Below, piece by piece: positions 1 to 6,164 of a stretch of 8,406 nt of DNA (position 1 is the first letter of the stretch; every line of letters starts with the position of its first letter). The translations under genes and the position numbers were made by a program. Origin of the DNA: an uncultured Actinomycetes bacterium (GTDB lineage: Bacteria > Actinomycetota > CALGFH01); the NCBI GenBank assembly GCA_937881255.1, contig CALGFH010000227.1:1-8406 (forward strand), in the 5' to 3' direction. The notes beneath the pieces were generated by a model. The model was not told the DNA's origin and did not search any database. It was given only the letters and a program-made list of their open reading frames with translations.

Positions 1-795
1 GTCGACCAGGTCGACCTGACGGTGGCCAAGGGCGAGGTGGTCGGGCTGATCGGGGCCAACGGCTCCGGCAAGACCACCCTGATCCGGATGCTGCTCGGCC
101 TGCTGGCCCCGACCGCCGGCCGCATCCGGCTGTTCGGCGAGCCGCCGTCGCGACGGACCCGGGCCCGCCTCGGCTACGTGCCCCAGTCCCTCGGCCTGTA
201 CGAGGACCTCACCGTGGCCGAGAACCTGGCCTTCTCGGTCGCCGCCTACGGCAGCGCCGACGCCCGCCTGGAGGGCGAGCTGGCCGAGGCCCGCGACACC
301 CTGGTCCGCGACCTTCCCCTCGGCCTGCGCCGGCGGGCCGCCTTCGCCATCGCCCTCGGCCACCTCCCCGACCTGCTGGTCCTGGACGAGCCGACCTCCG
401 GGGTCGACCCGCTCCAGCGGGCCCGGCTCTGGGAGACCATCCGGGCCAGCGCCGAGCACGGCGCCGGGGTGCTCGTCACCACCCACCACCTGCGCGAGGC
501 CGAGCAGTGCGACCGCCTGGTGGTGCTGGCCGGCGGCCGCGTGGTCGCCGCCGGCACCCTGGCCGAGGTCGTCGGCGACGCCACCGCCGCCGAGGTCCGC
601 ACCCCCGGCTGGGAGGCCGCCTTCACCGCCCTCGACCAGGCCGGCCTGCCCGTCAGCCTGGTCGGCCGGACCCTCCGGGTCCCGGCCGCCGAGCCGGCCG
701 CCGTCCAGCGCCTGCTGGCCGGCGCCGGGGTCCCGGCCGAGGTCACCGAGGTCCCGGCCAGCTTCGAGGAGACCTTCGTGGTCCTGGCCGGCTGA
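1..795 (+). CDS. ABC transporter ATP-binding protein, ABC-2/YbhF-like (5' end missing)
   Basis: ATPase subunit of an ABC transporter, probably a drug or polyketide exporter or other ABC-2 type system, acting on the inner face of the membrane. The frame is open to base 1, and the first visible residues read like the strand before Walker A, so the true start is probably a few tens of bases outside the window; the GTG at 22 is internal. Seen in the 264-residue fragment: Walker A GANGSGKTT (about 18-26), Q-loop YVPQ, Walker B LLVLDEP, D-loop SGVD and H-loop TTHH. The signature loop reads LPLGLRRR instead of LSGGxxRR, a variant I associate with YbhF/RbbA-type ABC-2 ATPases. The C-terminal end (SFEETFVVLAG) matches the usual tail of DrrA/CcmA-like ATPases. 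No permease gene follows; it must be upstream or elsewhere. The substrate cannot be told from this piece. Confidence 0.94.
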   Translation, partial: VDQVDLTVAKGEVVGLIGANGSGKTTLIRMLLGLLAPTAGRIRLFGEPPSRRTRARLGYVPQSLGLYEDLTVAENLAFSVAAYGSADARLEGELAEARDTLVRDLPLGLRRRAAFAIALGHLPDLLVLDEPTSGVDPLQRARLWETIRASAEHGAGVLVTTHHLREAEQCDRLVVLAGGRVVAAGTLAEVVGDATAAEVRTPGWEAAFTALDQAGLPVSLVGRTLRVPAAEPAAVQRLLAGAGVPAEVTEVPASFEETFVVLAG

Positions 796-806
796 GCGGA
801 TCTGAG

Positions 807-834
807 GGAACCTGAGCCGCCGCTCCATCGTGGA
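807..834 (+). promoter_or_regulatory. Candidate ECF sigma promoter upstream of the sigma gene
   Basis: GGAACC at 807-812, then 16 bases, then CGTGGA at 829-834. This matches the general ECF pattern (GGAAC near -35, CGT near -10, 16-17 base spacer) known for many group 4 sigma factors. Transcription would begin near 840, giving a leader of about 35 bases that carries the ribosome binding site. Its position directly before an ECF sigma gene suggests autoregulation. The match is by eye; a short motif in GC-rich DNA can occur by chance. Confidence 0.5.
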
Positions 835-861
835 GGTGGTGCGCACGTCCGCCACCGGGCC

Positions 862-869
862 GGGAGGAG
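862..869 (+). promoter_or_regulatory. Ribosome binding site fixing a TTG start
   Basis: GGGAGGAG lies 4 bases before the TTG at 874. The frame is open back to the ABC gene's stop at 793-795, but no ATG or GTG lies between, and the next in-frame ATG is at about residue 65, inside sigma region 2. The strong Shine-Dalgarno sequence therefore decides for the rare TTG start. Confidence 0.7.
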
Positions 870-873
870 CCGT

Positions 874-1401
874 TTGCAGGACGAGCACGACTTCGAGGAC
901 TTCTACGCGGCGGTGTTCGACCGGCTGGTCGGCCAGCTGTTCCTGGTCACCGGCAACCTCCAGGACGCCGAGGACGCCGTCCAGGAGGCGCTGACCCGGG
1001 CGGCCCTGCGCTGGCCGAGGCTGCGCCGCTACCGCGTCCCCGAGGCCTGGGTGCGGCGGGTGGCCATGAACCTGGCCAGCGACGGGTTCCGCCGGTTCCG
1101 GCGGCGGCTGACGGTGGTGGTCCGGCTCCGGGCCGACCTCGAGGCGCGGCAGGCGGGCCCGGCGGAGGTGCCTGGCCTGATGGAGGCCCTGCGGGCCCTG
1201 CCGGTCGCCCAGCGCAAGGTGGTGGTCCTCCACCACCTGCTCGACCTGCCCGTCGAGCTGGTCGCGGCCGAGCTGGGCGTGCCCGTTGGGACGGTCAAGT
1301 CGCGCCTGGCCAGGGCCCGCGGCGCCCTGGCGGCGCGGCTGGGCCCGGCGACCCGGGCCGAGGGGCTGCGCAACCAGGAAGGAGCTGGCAACCATGGCTG
1401 A
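874..1401 (+). CDS. ECF (SigE-family) RNA polymerase sigma factor
   Basis: Group 4 sigma factor of 175 residues, which directs RNA polymerase to a small regulon, usually in response to an envelope or stress signal. Region 2 covers about residues 7-77 (FYAAVFDRLVGQLF, then DAEDAVQEALTRAALRW, the core-binding and -10 segment). A short linker follows, then region 4 at about 101-157 with helix-turn-helix LPVELVAAELGVPVGTVKSRLARARG, the -35 reader. Length and the missing regions 1 and 3 fit ECF factors. The start is TTG, chosen from the GGGAGGAG just upstream. The stop TGA overlaps the start of the next gene by 8 bases (ATGGCTGA), so the two are coupled in translation. No zinc-binding anti-sigma gene (HxxxCxxC) is adjacent; the coupled membrane propeller protein is the natural candidate partner. 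The exact ECF subgroup cannot be settled by eye. Confidence 0.93.
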   Translation: MQDEHDFEDFYAAVFDRLVGQLFLVTGNLQDAEDAVQEALTRAALRWPRLRRYRVPEAWVRRVAMNLASDGFRRFRRRLTVVVRLRADLEARQAGPAEVPGLMEALRALPVAQRKVVVLHHLLDLPVELVAAELGVPVGTVKSRLARARGALAARLGPATRAEGLRNQEGAGNHG

Positions 1402-2785
1402 CCTGCGGGACCGGCTGGCCGCCCAGGCCGAGCACGCCGCCGGGGCCGCGCGGGCGCCCGGCCCGGCCGCCACCCTGCGCCGCGCCCGCGGCCGCCGCCG
1501 GCGCAGGCTCGGCGGCCGGGTCGCGCTGTCGCTGCTGCTGGTGGCCGGGCTGGGCGGCCTTACCTCGCGGCTGCTGGAGGGTCGGGAGCCGGCCAGCCCG
1601 CCCCAGACCACGACCCCGGCGCAACGGCAGGCGGCGCCGTTGTGGACCGCCGAGGGGGCCGCGTCCGAGCTGATGGCACCGCGGGACCGCACCCAGGCCG
1701 CCGCCGGCGACCTGGTCGTCGCGGCCACCGGCTTCGGTCCCGAGGGCCGGACCCGGGCCTACGACCCCCGCTCGGGTCGGCAGCGGTGGGCCCATCGGAC
1801 CGGCCCCAACGCGTTCGTCGTGGCCGCCGGGGGCGGGCTGGCGGTGGCGGCGCCCCAGTACGGGCCGCTCATCGGGCTCGACCTGGCCACCGGCGAGGAG
1901 CGCTGGCGGTTCGAGCTCGCCGAGGGCCAGGGGCCGGAGTCCGGGACCATCGCCGGGGACACCCTGTTCATCGGTACCAGCTTCCCGTCCGAGGGCGCCG
2001 TCGACCCCCCCATCGTCTATGCGCTGGACCTGGCCAGCGGCCGCGAGCGCTGGCGGGCCGTGCTCGACCCCGGCACCGACCTCCAGTGGGCCGCCCCGGT
2101 GGTCGGCGGCGGGCAGGTGCTGGTCGCCGACACCCTCTCGCACGAGGGCAGCGCCCCCACCTCGCATCTGCATGCCCTCGACGCCGACACCGGCCGGCGG
2201 CGCTGGAGGGCCGACCTGCACGCGCCTGGGCAGGGCTTCTTCGCCGAAGGACCGGTCGTGAGCGAGGGGCTGGCATACGTGGCCGCGACCTCGGGCATGC
2301 TCCTGGCCGTCGACACCCGCACCGGGCGGGAGGTGTGGCGCGACCAGGGCGGGTTCCCCCTGGTCGCCGGGGTCTGGGACGGGCTGGTGATCGCCCTGGT
2401 CGGCGGGGACCGGCTGGTCGGCTTCGACGCCGCGACCGGGGCCAGGCGCTGGCAGACCCCGGTCGGGCGCGGTGAGAGTGAACAGTGGGCGGTGCTCGAC
2501 GGCGACGCCGTCCTGGTGACCGGGGACGGCGCCGTGGTCGCGGCCGACGCCGCCACCGGCGCGGCCCGCTGGCGGGCGCCGGTCGGGGACGCCGTCGGCC
2601 CGCCGGTGGCGGCGGGGGAGCGGGTCTACGTCGCCACCCAGGACCGGCTGGTCGCCATCGACCGCGCCTCCGGGACGACGGTCTGGGGCAGCGCCAGGGT
2701 CCGGCCGGTGGCCGCCCCCCTGGTCACCTCGGGCCGGGTGGTGGTCGCGACCAGGGACGGCACCCTGCTGGGGTTCGCTCCCTAG
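1394..2785 (+). CDS. Single-pass membrane protein with PQQ/BamB-like beta-propeller, coupled to the sigma factor
   Basis: 463 residues, function unknown. The start is ATG at 1394 with GGAAGGAG at 1377-1384, 9 bases upstream; a longer reading from 1286 would run through the sigma gene and lacks support. Residues 1-41 are a short cytosolic part ending in a very basic stretch (RRARGRRRRR). One membrane helix follows at about 43-60, then a short Pro/Thr linker, and from about 84 an outward-facing propeller. The repeat is [L/V]xAxDxxTGxxxW: tryptophans at 132, 171, 220, 271, 315, 353, 393 and 431, spaced 38-51 residues. A last half repeat (TLLGFAP) at the C-terminus could close the ring with W84. 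I see no cysteine in the protein, and no PQQ-dehydrogenase catalytic residues that I can identify, so it is more likely a binding or scaffold propeller than an enzyme. The basic N-terminal tail beside an ECF factor is suggestive of an anti-sigma or sensor role, but that is inference. Confidence 0.92.
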   Translation: MADLRDRLAAQAEHAAGAARAPGPAATLRRARGRRRRRLGGRVALSLLLVAGLGGLTSRLLEGREPASPPQTTTPAQRQAAPLWTAEGAASELMAPRDRTQAAAGDLVVAATGFGPEGRTRAYDPRSGRQRWAHRTGPNAFVVAAGGGLAVAAPQYGPLIGLDLATGEERWRFELAEGQGPESGTIAGDTLFIGTSFPSEGAVDPPIVYALDLASGRERWRAVLDPGTDLQWAAPVVGGGQVLVADTLSHEGSAPTSHLHALDADTGRRRWRADLHAPGQGFFAEGPVVSEGLAYVAATSGMLLAVDTRTGREVWRDQGGFPLVAGVWDGLVIALVGGDRLVGFDAATGARRWQTPVGRGESEQWAVLDGDAVLVTGDGAVVAADAATGAARWRAPVGDAVGPPVAAGERVYVATQDRLVAIDRASGTTVWGSARVRPVAAPLVTSGRVVVATRDGTLLGFAP

Positions 2786-3480
2786 ACCTTGCGGAACAGC
2801 AGGGCCCGCTTCACTTCCTGGATGGCCTGGGTGACCTTGATGCCGCGGGGGCAGGCGTCGGTGCAGTTGAAGGTGGTCCGGCAGCGCCAGACGCCCTCCT
2901 TGTCGTTCAGCACGGTCAGGCGCTGGGCGGCCCCCTGGTCGCGGGAGTCGAAGATGAAGCGGTGGGCGTTGACGATCGCCGCCGGGCCGAAGTACTCGTC
3001 GTCGGCCCAGAACACCGGGCAGGAGGTGGTGCAGGCGGCGCACAGGATGCACTTGGTGGTGTCGTCGAAGCGCTCCCGGTCGGCCTGGGACTGGCGCCGC
3101 TCGGTGTCGGGCGCCGGGTCGTCGTTGACCAGGTAGGGCAGGACCTCGCGGTAGGAGGCGAAGAACGGCTCCATGTCGACCAGCAGGTCCTTGTTCACCG
3201 GCAGGCCCCGGAGCGGCTCAACGGTGATCTGGTCGCCGACCTCGCGGACCAGCACCTTGCAGGCCAGCCGGTTGGTGCCGTTGATCAGCATGGCGTCCGA
3301 CCCGCAGATGCCGTGGGCGCAGGAGCGCCGGAAGGTCAGCGACCCGTCGACGTTCCACTTCACCCAGTGGAGGAGGTCCAGCACCCGGTCCATCGGGTCG
3401 GCCGGGACGTCGTAGGTCTCGATCCGCGACTCGCTGTCGGTCTCCGGGTTGAAGCGGCGCACCCGCAACTTGACCTGCAC
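2782..3480 (-). CDS. sdhB: Succinate dehydrogenase iron-sulfur subunit
   Basis: Electron-transfer subunit of complex II. It carries electrons from the FAD of SdhA through three Fe-S clusters to quinone at the membrane anchor. 232 residues. The 2Fe-2S site is at SCAHGICGSD...LAC (C54, C59, D62, C74), with Asp where plant-type ferredoxins have Cys, as in E. coli SdhB. The 4Fe-4S and 3Fe-4S sites are at CILCAACTTSCP (C144, C147, C150, C154) and CRTTFNCTDACP (C200, C206, C210). The start is GTG, placed directly after the sdhA stop (TAG then GTG, no gap), with GGAGAGGAA 7 bases upstream inside sdhA. It is the last gene of the operon; its TAG overlaps the TAG of the convergent propeller gene in a shared CTAG. 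Somewhat shorter than the mycobacterial homologue at about 260, with no motif missing. Confidence 0.97.
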   Translation of the reverse strand: MQVKLRVRRFNPETDSESRIETYDVPADPMDRVLDLLHWVKWNVDGSLTFRRSCAHGICGSDAMLINGTNRLACKVLVREVGDQITVEPLRGLPVNKDLLVDMEPFFASYREVLPYLVNDDPAPDTERRQSQADRERFDDTTKCILCAACTTSCPVFWADDEYFGPAAIVNAHRFIFDSRDQGAAQRLTVLNDKEGVWRCRTTFNCTDACPRGIKVTQAIQEVKRALLFRKV

Positions 3481-5220
3481 CTAGTACTTCCTCTCCATCG
3501 GCTCGTATCGGGTCATGGTCACGGGCTTGTAGTCGAGCTTGACCCCGCTGTCGCCGCGCGAGGCCAGGCTGTGCTTGAGCCAGTTCTTGTCGTCGCGGAC
3601 CGGGTGGTCCTCGCGGAAGTGGCCGCCGCGGCTCTCGGTACGGGCCCGGGCCGAGACGACCAGGGCCTCGGCCAGGTCGAGCAGGAAGCCGAGCTCGACC
3701 GCCTCCAGCAGGTCGGTGTTGTAGCGCCGGGAGGTGTCCTGGACCCAGACCCGGGCGTAGCGCTCGCGCAGGGAGGCCAGCTCGACCTCCATCTCCTTGA
3801 GCAGGGTCTCGGTCCGGTAGACGCCGGCCTTGTCGTCCATGTTGACCTGGAGGTCGAGCCGGATGGCGGCCGCCCGCTCGCCCTCGGCATGGCCGGCCAG
3901 GTCCTCCAGCATCCGGGTGACGGCCCCGGCCGGGTCCTCGCCCAGCTCGGCGTGGTCGACGGTGGCCGCGTGCTCGCCGGCGTTGACCCCGGCCCGCTTG
4001 CCGAACACGACGATGTCCAGCAGCGAGTTGGTGCCCAGCCGGTTGGCCCCGTGCACCGACACGCACGCGCACTCGCCGGCCGCGAACAGCCCCGGGATGA
4101 CCGTGTTGGCGGCGTCGCCCACCACCTGGGCGTCGACGGTGGTGGGGATGCCGCCCATGGCGTAGTGGGCCGTGGGGACGATCGGCACGCCCTCCTTCTT
4201 GGGCTCGACCCCCAGGTAGGTGCGGGCGAACTCGGTGATGTCGGGCAGCTTGGCGTCGATCACCTTGGGGTCGAGGTGGCTGACGTCCAGGTAGACGTAG
4301 TCGCCGTCCGGGCCGGCGCCCCGGCCCTCGCGGATCTCGGTGTAGATGGCCCGGCTGACCATGTCGCGGGGGGCGAGGTCCTTGATGGTGGGGGCGTAGC
4401 GCTCCATGAACGCCTCGCCGTCGGAGTTGCGCAGGATGCCGCCCTCGCCGCGGGCGGCCTCGCTCAGCAGGACCCCGAGCCGGTACAGGCCGGTCGGGTG
4501 GAACTGGAAGAACTCCATGTCCTCCATGGGCACGCCCCGCCGGTAGCAGACCCCGGGGCCGTCGCCGGTGAGGGCGTGGGCGTTGGAGGTGATCTTGAAC
4601 ATCTTCCCGTAGCCGCCGGTGCAGAAGACCACCGACTTGGCCCGGAACACGTGCAGCTCGCCGGTGGCCAGCTCGTAGGCGACCACCCCGGCGGCGCGGC
4701 CGTCGTCGGGGGCCCGCAGCAGGTCGAGCACGTAGTACTCGTCGAAGAAGGTGGTGCCCTGCTTGACGTTCTGCTGGAACAGGGTCTGGAGGATCATGTG
4801 GCCGGTGCGGTCGGCGGCGAAGCAGGAGCGGCGCACCGCCCCGGCGCCGTGGTGGTGGGTGTGGCCGCCGAAGCGCCGCTGGTCGATCTTGCCGTCGGGG
4901 GTGCGGTTGAACGGCATCCCCATGTGCTCGAGGTCGTAGACGGCCTCGATCGCCTCCCGGCACATGACCTCGGCCGCGTCCTGGTCGACCAGGTAGTCGC
5001 CGCCCTTGATGGTGTCGAAGGTGTGCCACTCCCAGTTGTCCTCTTCGACATTGGCCAGGGCGGCGCACATCCCGCCCTGGGCGGCCCCGGTGTGGGAGCG
5101 GGTCGGGTACAGCTTGGTGATCACCGCCGTCCGGCCCCGCCGGGAGCTCTCGAGCGCCGCCCGCAGGCCGGCCCCCCCGGCTCCGACGATCACCACGTCG
5201 AAGGTGTGCTGCTGGGTCAT
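3481..5220 (-). CDS. sdhA: Succinate dehydrogenase flavoprotein subunit
   Basis: Catalytic subunit of complex II, oxidising succinate to fumarate in the TCA cycle with covalently bound FAD, on the cytosolic face of the membrane. 579 residues, the normal size. The Rossmann FAD motif is VVIVGAGGAGLRAAL (9-23). The covalent flavin histidine is H43 in RSHTGAAQGG. Substrate and proton-relay residues are in HPTGLY (H241), APRDMVSR (R285), AHYAMGG (H352) and GANRLGTNSLLD (R394). The C-terminal capping part ends in Tyr. The ATG start has AGGAG 5 bases upstream, and 8 bases separate it from the sdhD stop. All family landmarks are present, so it should be active. Direction cannot be read from sequence, but the SdhCDAB set points to succinate oxidation rather than a dedicated fumarate reductase. 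Confidence 0.98.
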   Translation of the reverse strand: MTQQHTFDVVIVGAGGAGLRAALESSRRGRTAVITKLYPTRSHTGAAQGGMCAALANVEEDNWEWHTFDTIKGGDYLVDQDAAEVMCREAIEAVYDLEHMGMPFNRTPDGKIDQRRFGGHTHHHGAGAVRRSCFAADRTGHMILQTLFQQNVKQGTTFFDEYYVLDLLRAPDDGRAAGVVAYELATGELHVFRAKSVVFCTGGYGKMFKITSNAHALTGDGPGVCYRRGVPMEDMEFFQFHPTGLYRLGVLLSEAARGEGGILRNSDGEAFMERYAPTIKDLAPRDMVSRAIYTEIREGRGAGPDGDYVYLDVSHLDPKVIDAKLPDITEFARTYLGVEPKKEGVPIVPTAHYAMGGIPTTVDAQVVGDAANTVIPGLFAAGECACVSVHGANRLGTNSLLDIVVFGKRAGVNAGEHAATVDHAELGEDPAGAVTRMLEDLAGHAEGERAAAIRLDLQVNMDDKAGVYRTETLLKEMEVELASLRERYARVWVQDTSRRYNTDLLEAVELGFLLDLAEALVVSARARTESRGGHFREDHPVRDDKNWLKHSLASRGDSGVKLDYKPVTMTRYEPMERKY

Positions 5221-5228
5221 GGGGGCTC

Positions 5229-5654
5229 CTAGGTGGGCTGGGGGGTGAAGGCGAAGATCGTGAGCGTGCCCAGGGCCCAGGTCAGGCCGACCACGATGGC
5301 GTTGACGCTCTGGTAGAGGAGGCGCCGGGTGCCGGTGCGGGCGTAGTCGTCGATGATCACCCGCAGCCCGTTGCCGCCGTGGAGCAGGGCCAGGGTGAGC
5401 ATGGCGAAGTCGTAGACCCGCCAGAAGGGGTTGGCCCAGCGGCCGGAGACGAAGGCGAAGTTGATCCGGTCGAGGCCGCCGTCGATCACGTGCATGATCC
5501 CGAAGTGGCCCAGCACCAGCAGGACCAGCAGCACCCCCGAGATGCGCATGAACACCCAGGCGTACAGCTCGAAGTTGCCCCGGGGGGGCTTGGGCTGGCG
5601 GCGGTCGGCCGAGGTCGAGCGGGGGAGTGGGGCCGGGGTGACGTCGGCGGCCAT
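5229..5654 (-). CDS. sdhD: Succinate dehydrogenase hydrophobic membrane anchor subunit
   Basis: One of two membrane anchors that hold SdhAB, bind heme b and form the quinone site. 141 residues, close to mycobacterial SdhD. A polar N-terminal tail of about 28 residues is followed by three predicted helices near 34-56, 82-101 and 115-136. Family marks are RISG (R37, S39), histidines H50 and H55, and LLHGGNGLRVIIDDY, in which H92 is the likely heme ligand and D103/Y104 correspond to the Asp-Tyr pair at the E. coli quinone site. The ATG is 2 bases after the sdhC stop, with GAGGAG 8 bases upstream inside sdhC. Residue roles are by analogy with E. coli. Confidence 0.94.
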   Translation of the reverse strand: MAADVTPAPLPRSTSADRRQPKPPRGNFELYAWVFMRISGVLLVLLVLGHFGIMHVIDGGLDRINFAFVSGRWANPFWRVYDFAMLTLALLHGGNGLRVIIDDYARTGTRRLLYQSVNAIVVGLTWALGTLTIFAFTPQPT

Positions 5655-5656
5655 CC

Positions 5657-6031
5657 TCAGAGCTCCTCGACCACGTGGGCGCCGATGGCGACCACCGGCG
5701 GGATGGCCAGCACCAGGAACAGCACCGTCTGGACCCAGAGCATCTGGCGCTGGCGGGCCACCCCCTGGGACCAGAAGTCGAACAGGATGATCCGCAGCCC
5801 GTTCAGGGCGTGGAAGATCACCACCACCGCCAGCCCGATCTCGAGCAGCCCGACGAACGGGTTGCGGTAGGTGTCGATCACCCGGTCATAGGCCTCGGGG
5901 GACACGTTCAGCAGCGCCTGGTCGACCACGTGGGCGAACAGGTAGAACAGGATGGCCACGCCGGAGACCCGGTGGAGGACCCAGGTCCACATCCCCTCAC
6001 GTCCGCGGTAGAGCGTCCCCAGGCGCTGCAT
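5657..6031 (-). CDS. sdhC: Succinate dehydrogenase cytochrome b556 subunit
   Basis: First gene of the sdh operon, the second membrane anchor with heme b and quinone-site residues. The start is the ATG at 6031, giving 124 residues: TLYRGREGMWTWVLHRVSG at the N-terminus is the usual opening of actinobacterial SdhC, and GGAGGTGA lies 10 bases upstream. A reading extended to 6385 would run through the divergent gene and has no homology-like content. Three helices are likely, near 22-42, 59-82 and 99-120. Key residues are H20, R21 and S23 in HRVSG, H34, and H74 in FHALNGLRIILFD, the probable heme ligand. Close in size and layout to Mycobacterium SdhC. Confidence 0.95.
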   Translation of the reverse strand: MQRLGTLYRGREGMWTWVLHRVSGVAILFYLFAHVVDQALLNVSPEAYDRVIDTYRNPFVGLLEIGLAVVVIFHALNGLRIILFDFWSQGVARQRQMLWVQTVLFLVLAIPPVVAIGAHVVEEL

Positions 6032-6065
6032 CCCTCGAAGCTCACCTCCAGTCGCGACCGCTTCG

Positions 6066-6094
6066 ACTCTACCACCGGGTAACCCCCATGTCCT
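6066..6094 (-). promoter_or_regulatory. Candidate sdhCDAB promoter
   Basis: Read on the minus strand: AGGACA (6094-6089) as -35, 17 bases, TAGAGT (6071-6066) as -10. Each hexamer matches 4 of 6 positions of the housekeeping consensus, and the spacing is ideal. Transcription would begin near 6059, about 28 bases before the sdhC ATG, leaving room for its ribosome binding site. Found by eye, not scored. Confidence 0.38.
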
Positions 6095-6100
6095 GCCAGC

Positions 6101-6124
6101 AAACTGCCTGCTCACGGGCGGTTT
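6101..6124. promoter_or_regulatory. Dyad in the sdhC/pseudokinase divergent spacer, candidate operator
   Basis: AAACTGCC (6101-6108) and GGCGGTTT (6117-6124) form an inverted repeat with an 8-base centre and one mismatched pair. It sits between the two candidate -35 boxes facing opposite ways, touching the plus-strand one. That is where a dimeric regulator could control both directions. No particular regulator is recognised. Confidence 0.35.
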
Positions 6125-6152
6125 TGGGCCAGGCCGCATTTGGTCGTATCGT
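6124..6152 (+). promoter_or_regulatory. Candidate promoter of the pseudokinase gene
   Basis: TTGGGC (6124-6129), 17 bases, TATCGT (6147-6152), which fits TAnnnT. The start would fall near 6159, only about 6 bases before the ATG at 6165, and the bases before the ATG (CCCCTCCACC) contain no Shine-Dalgarno sequence. A near-leaderless message, common in actinobacteria, would explain that. The -35 match is weak. Confidence 0.35.
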
Positions 6153-6164
6153 TTCCCCTCCACC

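Noticed and set aside
295..360. ABC signature motif LPLGLRRR instead of LSGGQ, possibly a dead ATPase
   Set aside because: All other ATPase motifs are intact, and the LPLG variant is familiar in YbhF/RbbA-like ABC-2 ATPases, so it is a family trait and not decay.
835..856. Hairpin GGTGG-N12-CCACC before the sigma gene as terminator or riboregulator
   Set aside because: Only five pairs with a long loop, no T-run, and such matches are expected by chance at this GC content.
1295..3052. Minus-strand frame of 585 codons across the propeller gene and sdhB
   Set aside because: It is out of frame with sdhB and antisense to the propeller repeats; Gly/Pro/Arg/Ala-rich shadow.
2485..5232. Very long open frame (915 codons) on the plus strand across sdhB and sdhA
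   Set aside because: It is a GC-driven shadow of sdhAB: low-complexity Gly/Val/Leu/Asp/His-rich translation with no domain, and it begins inside the propeller gene. The opposite strand carries complete, motif-perfect SdhA and SdhB.
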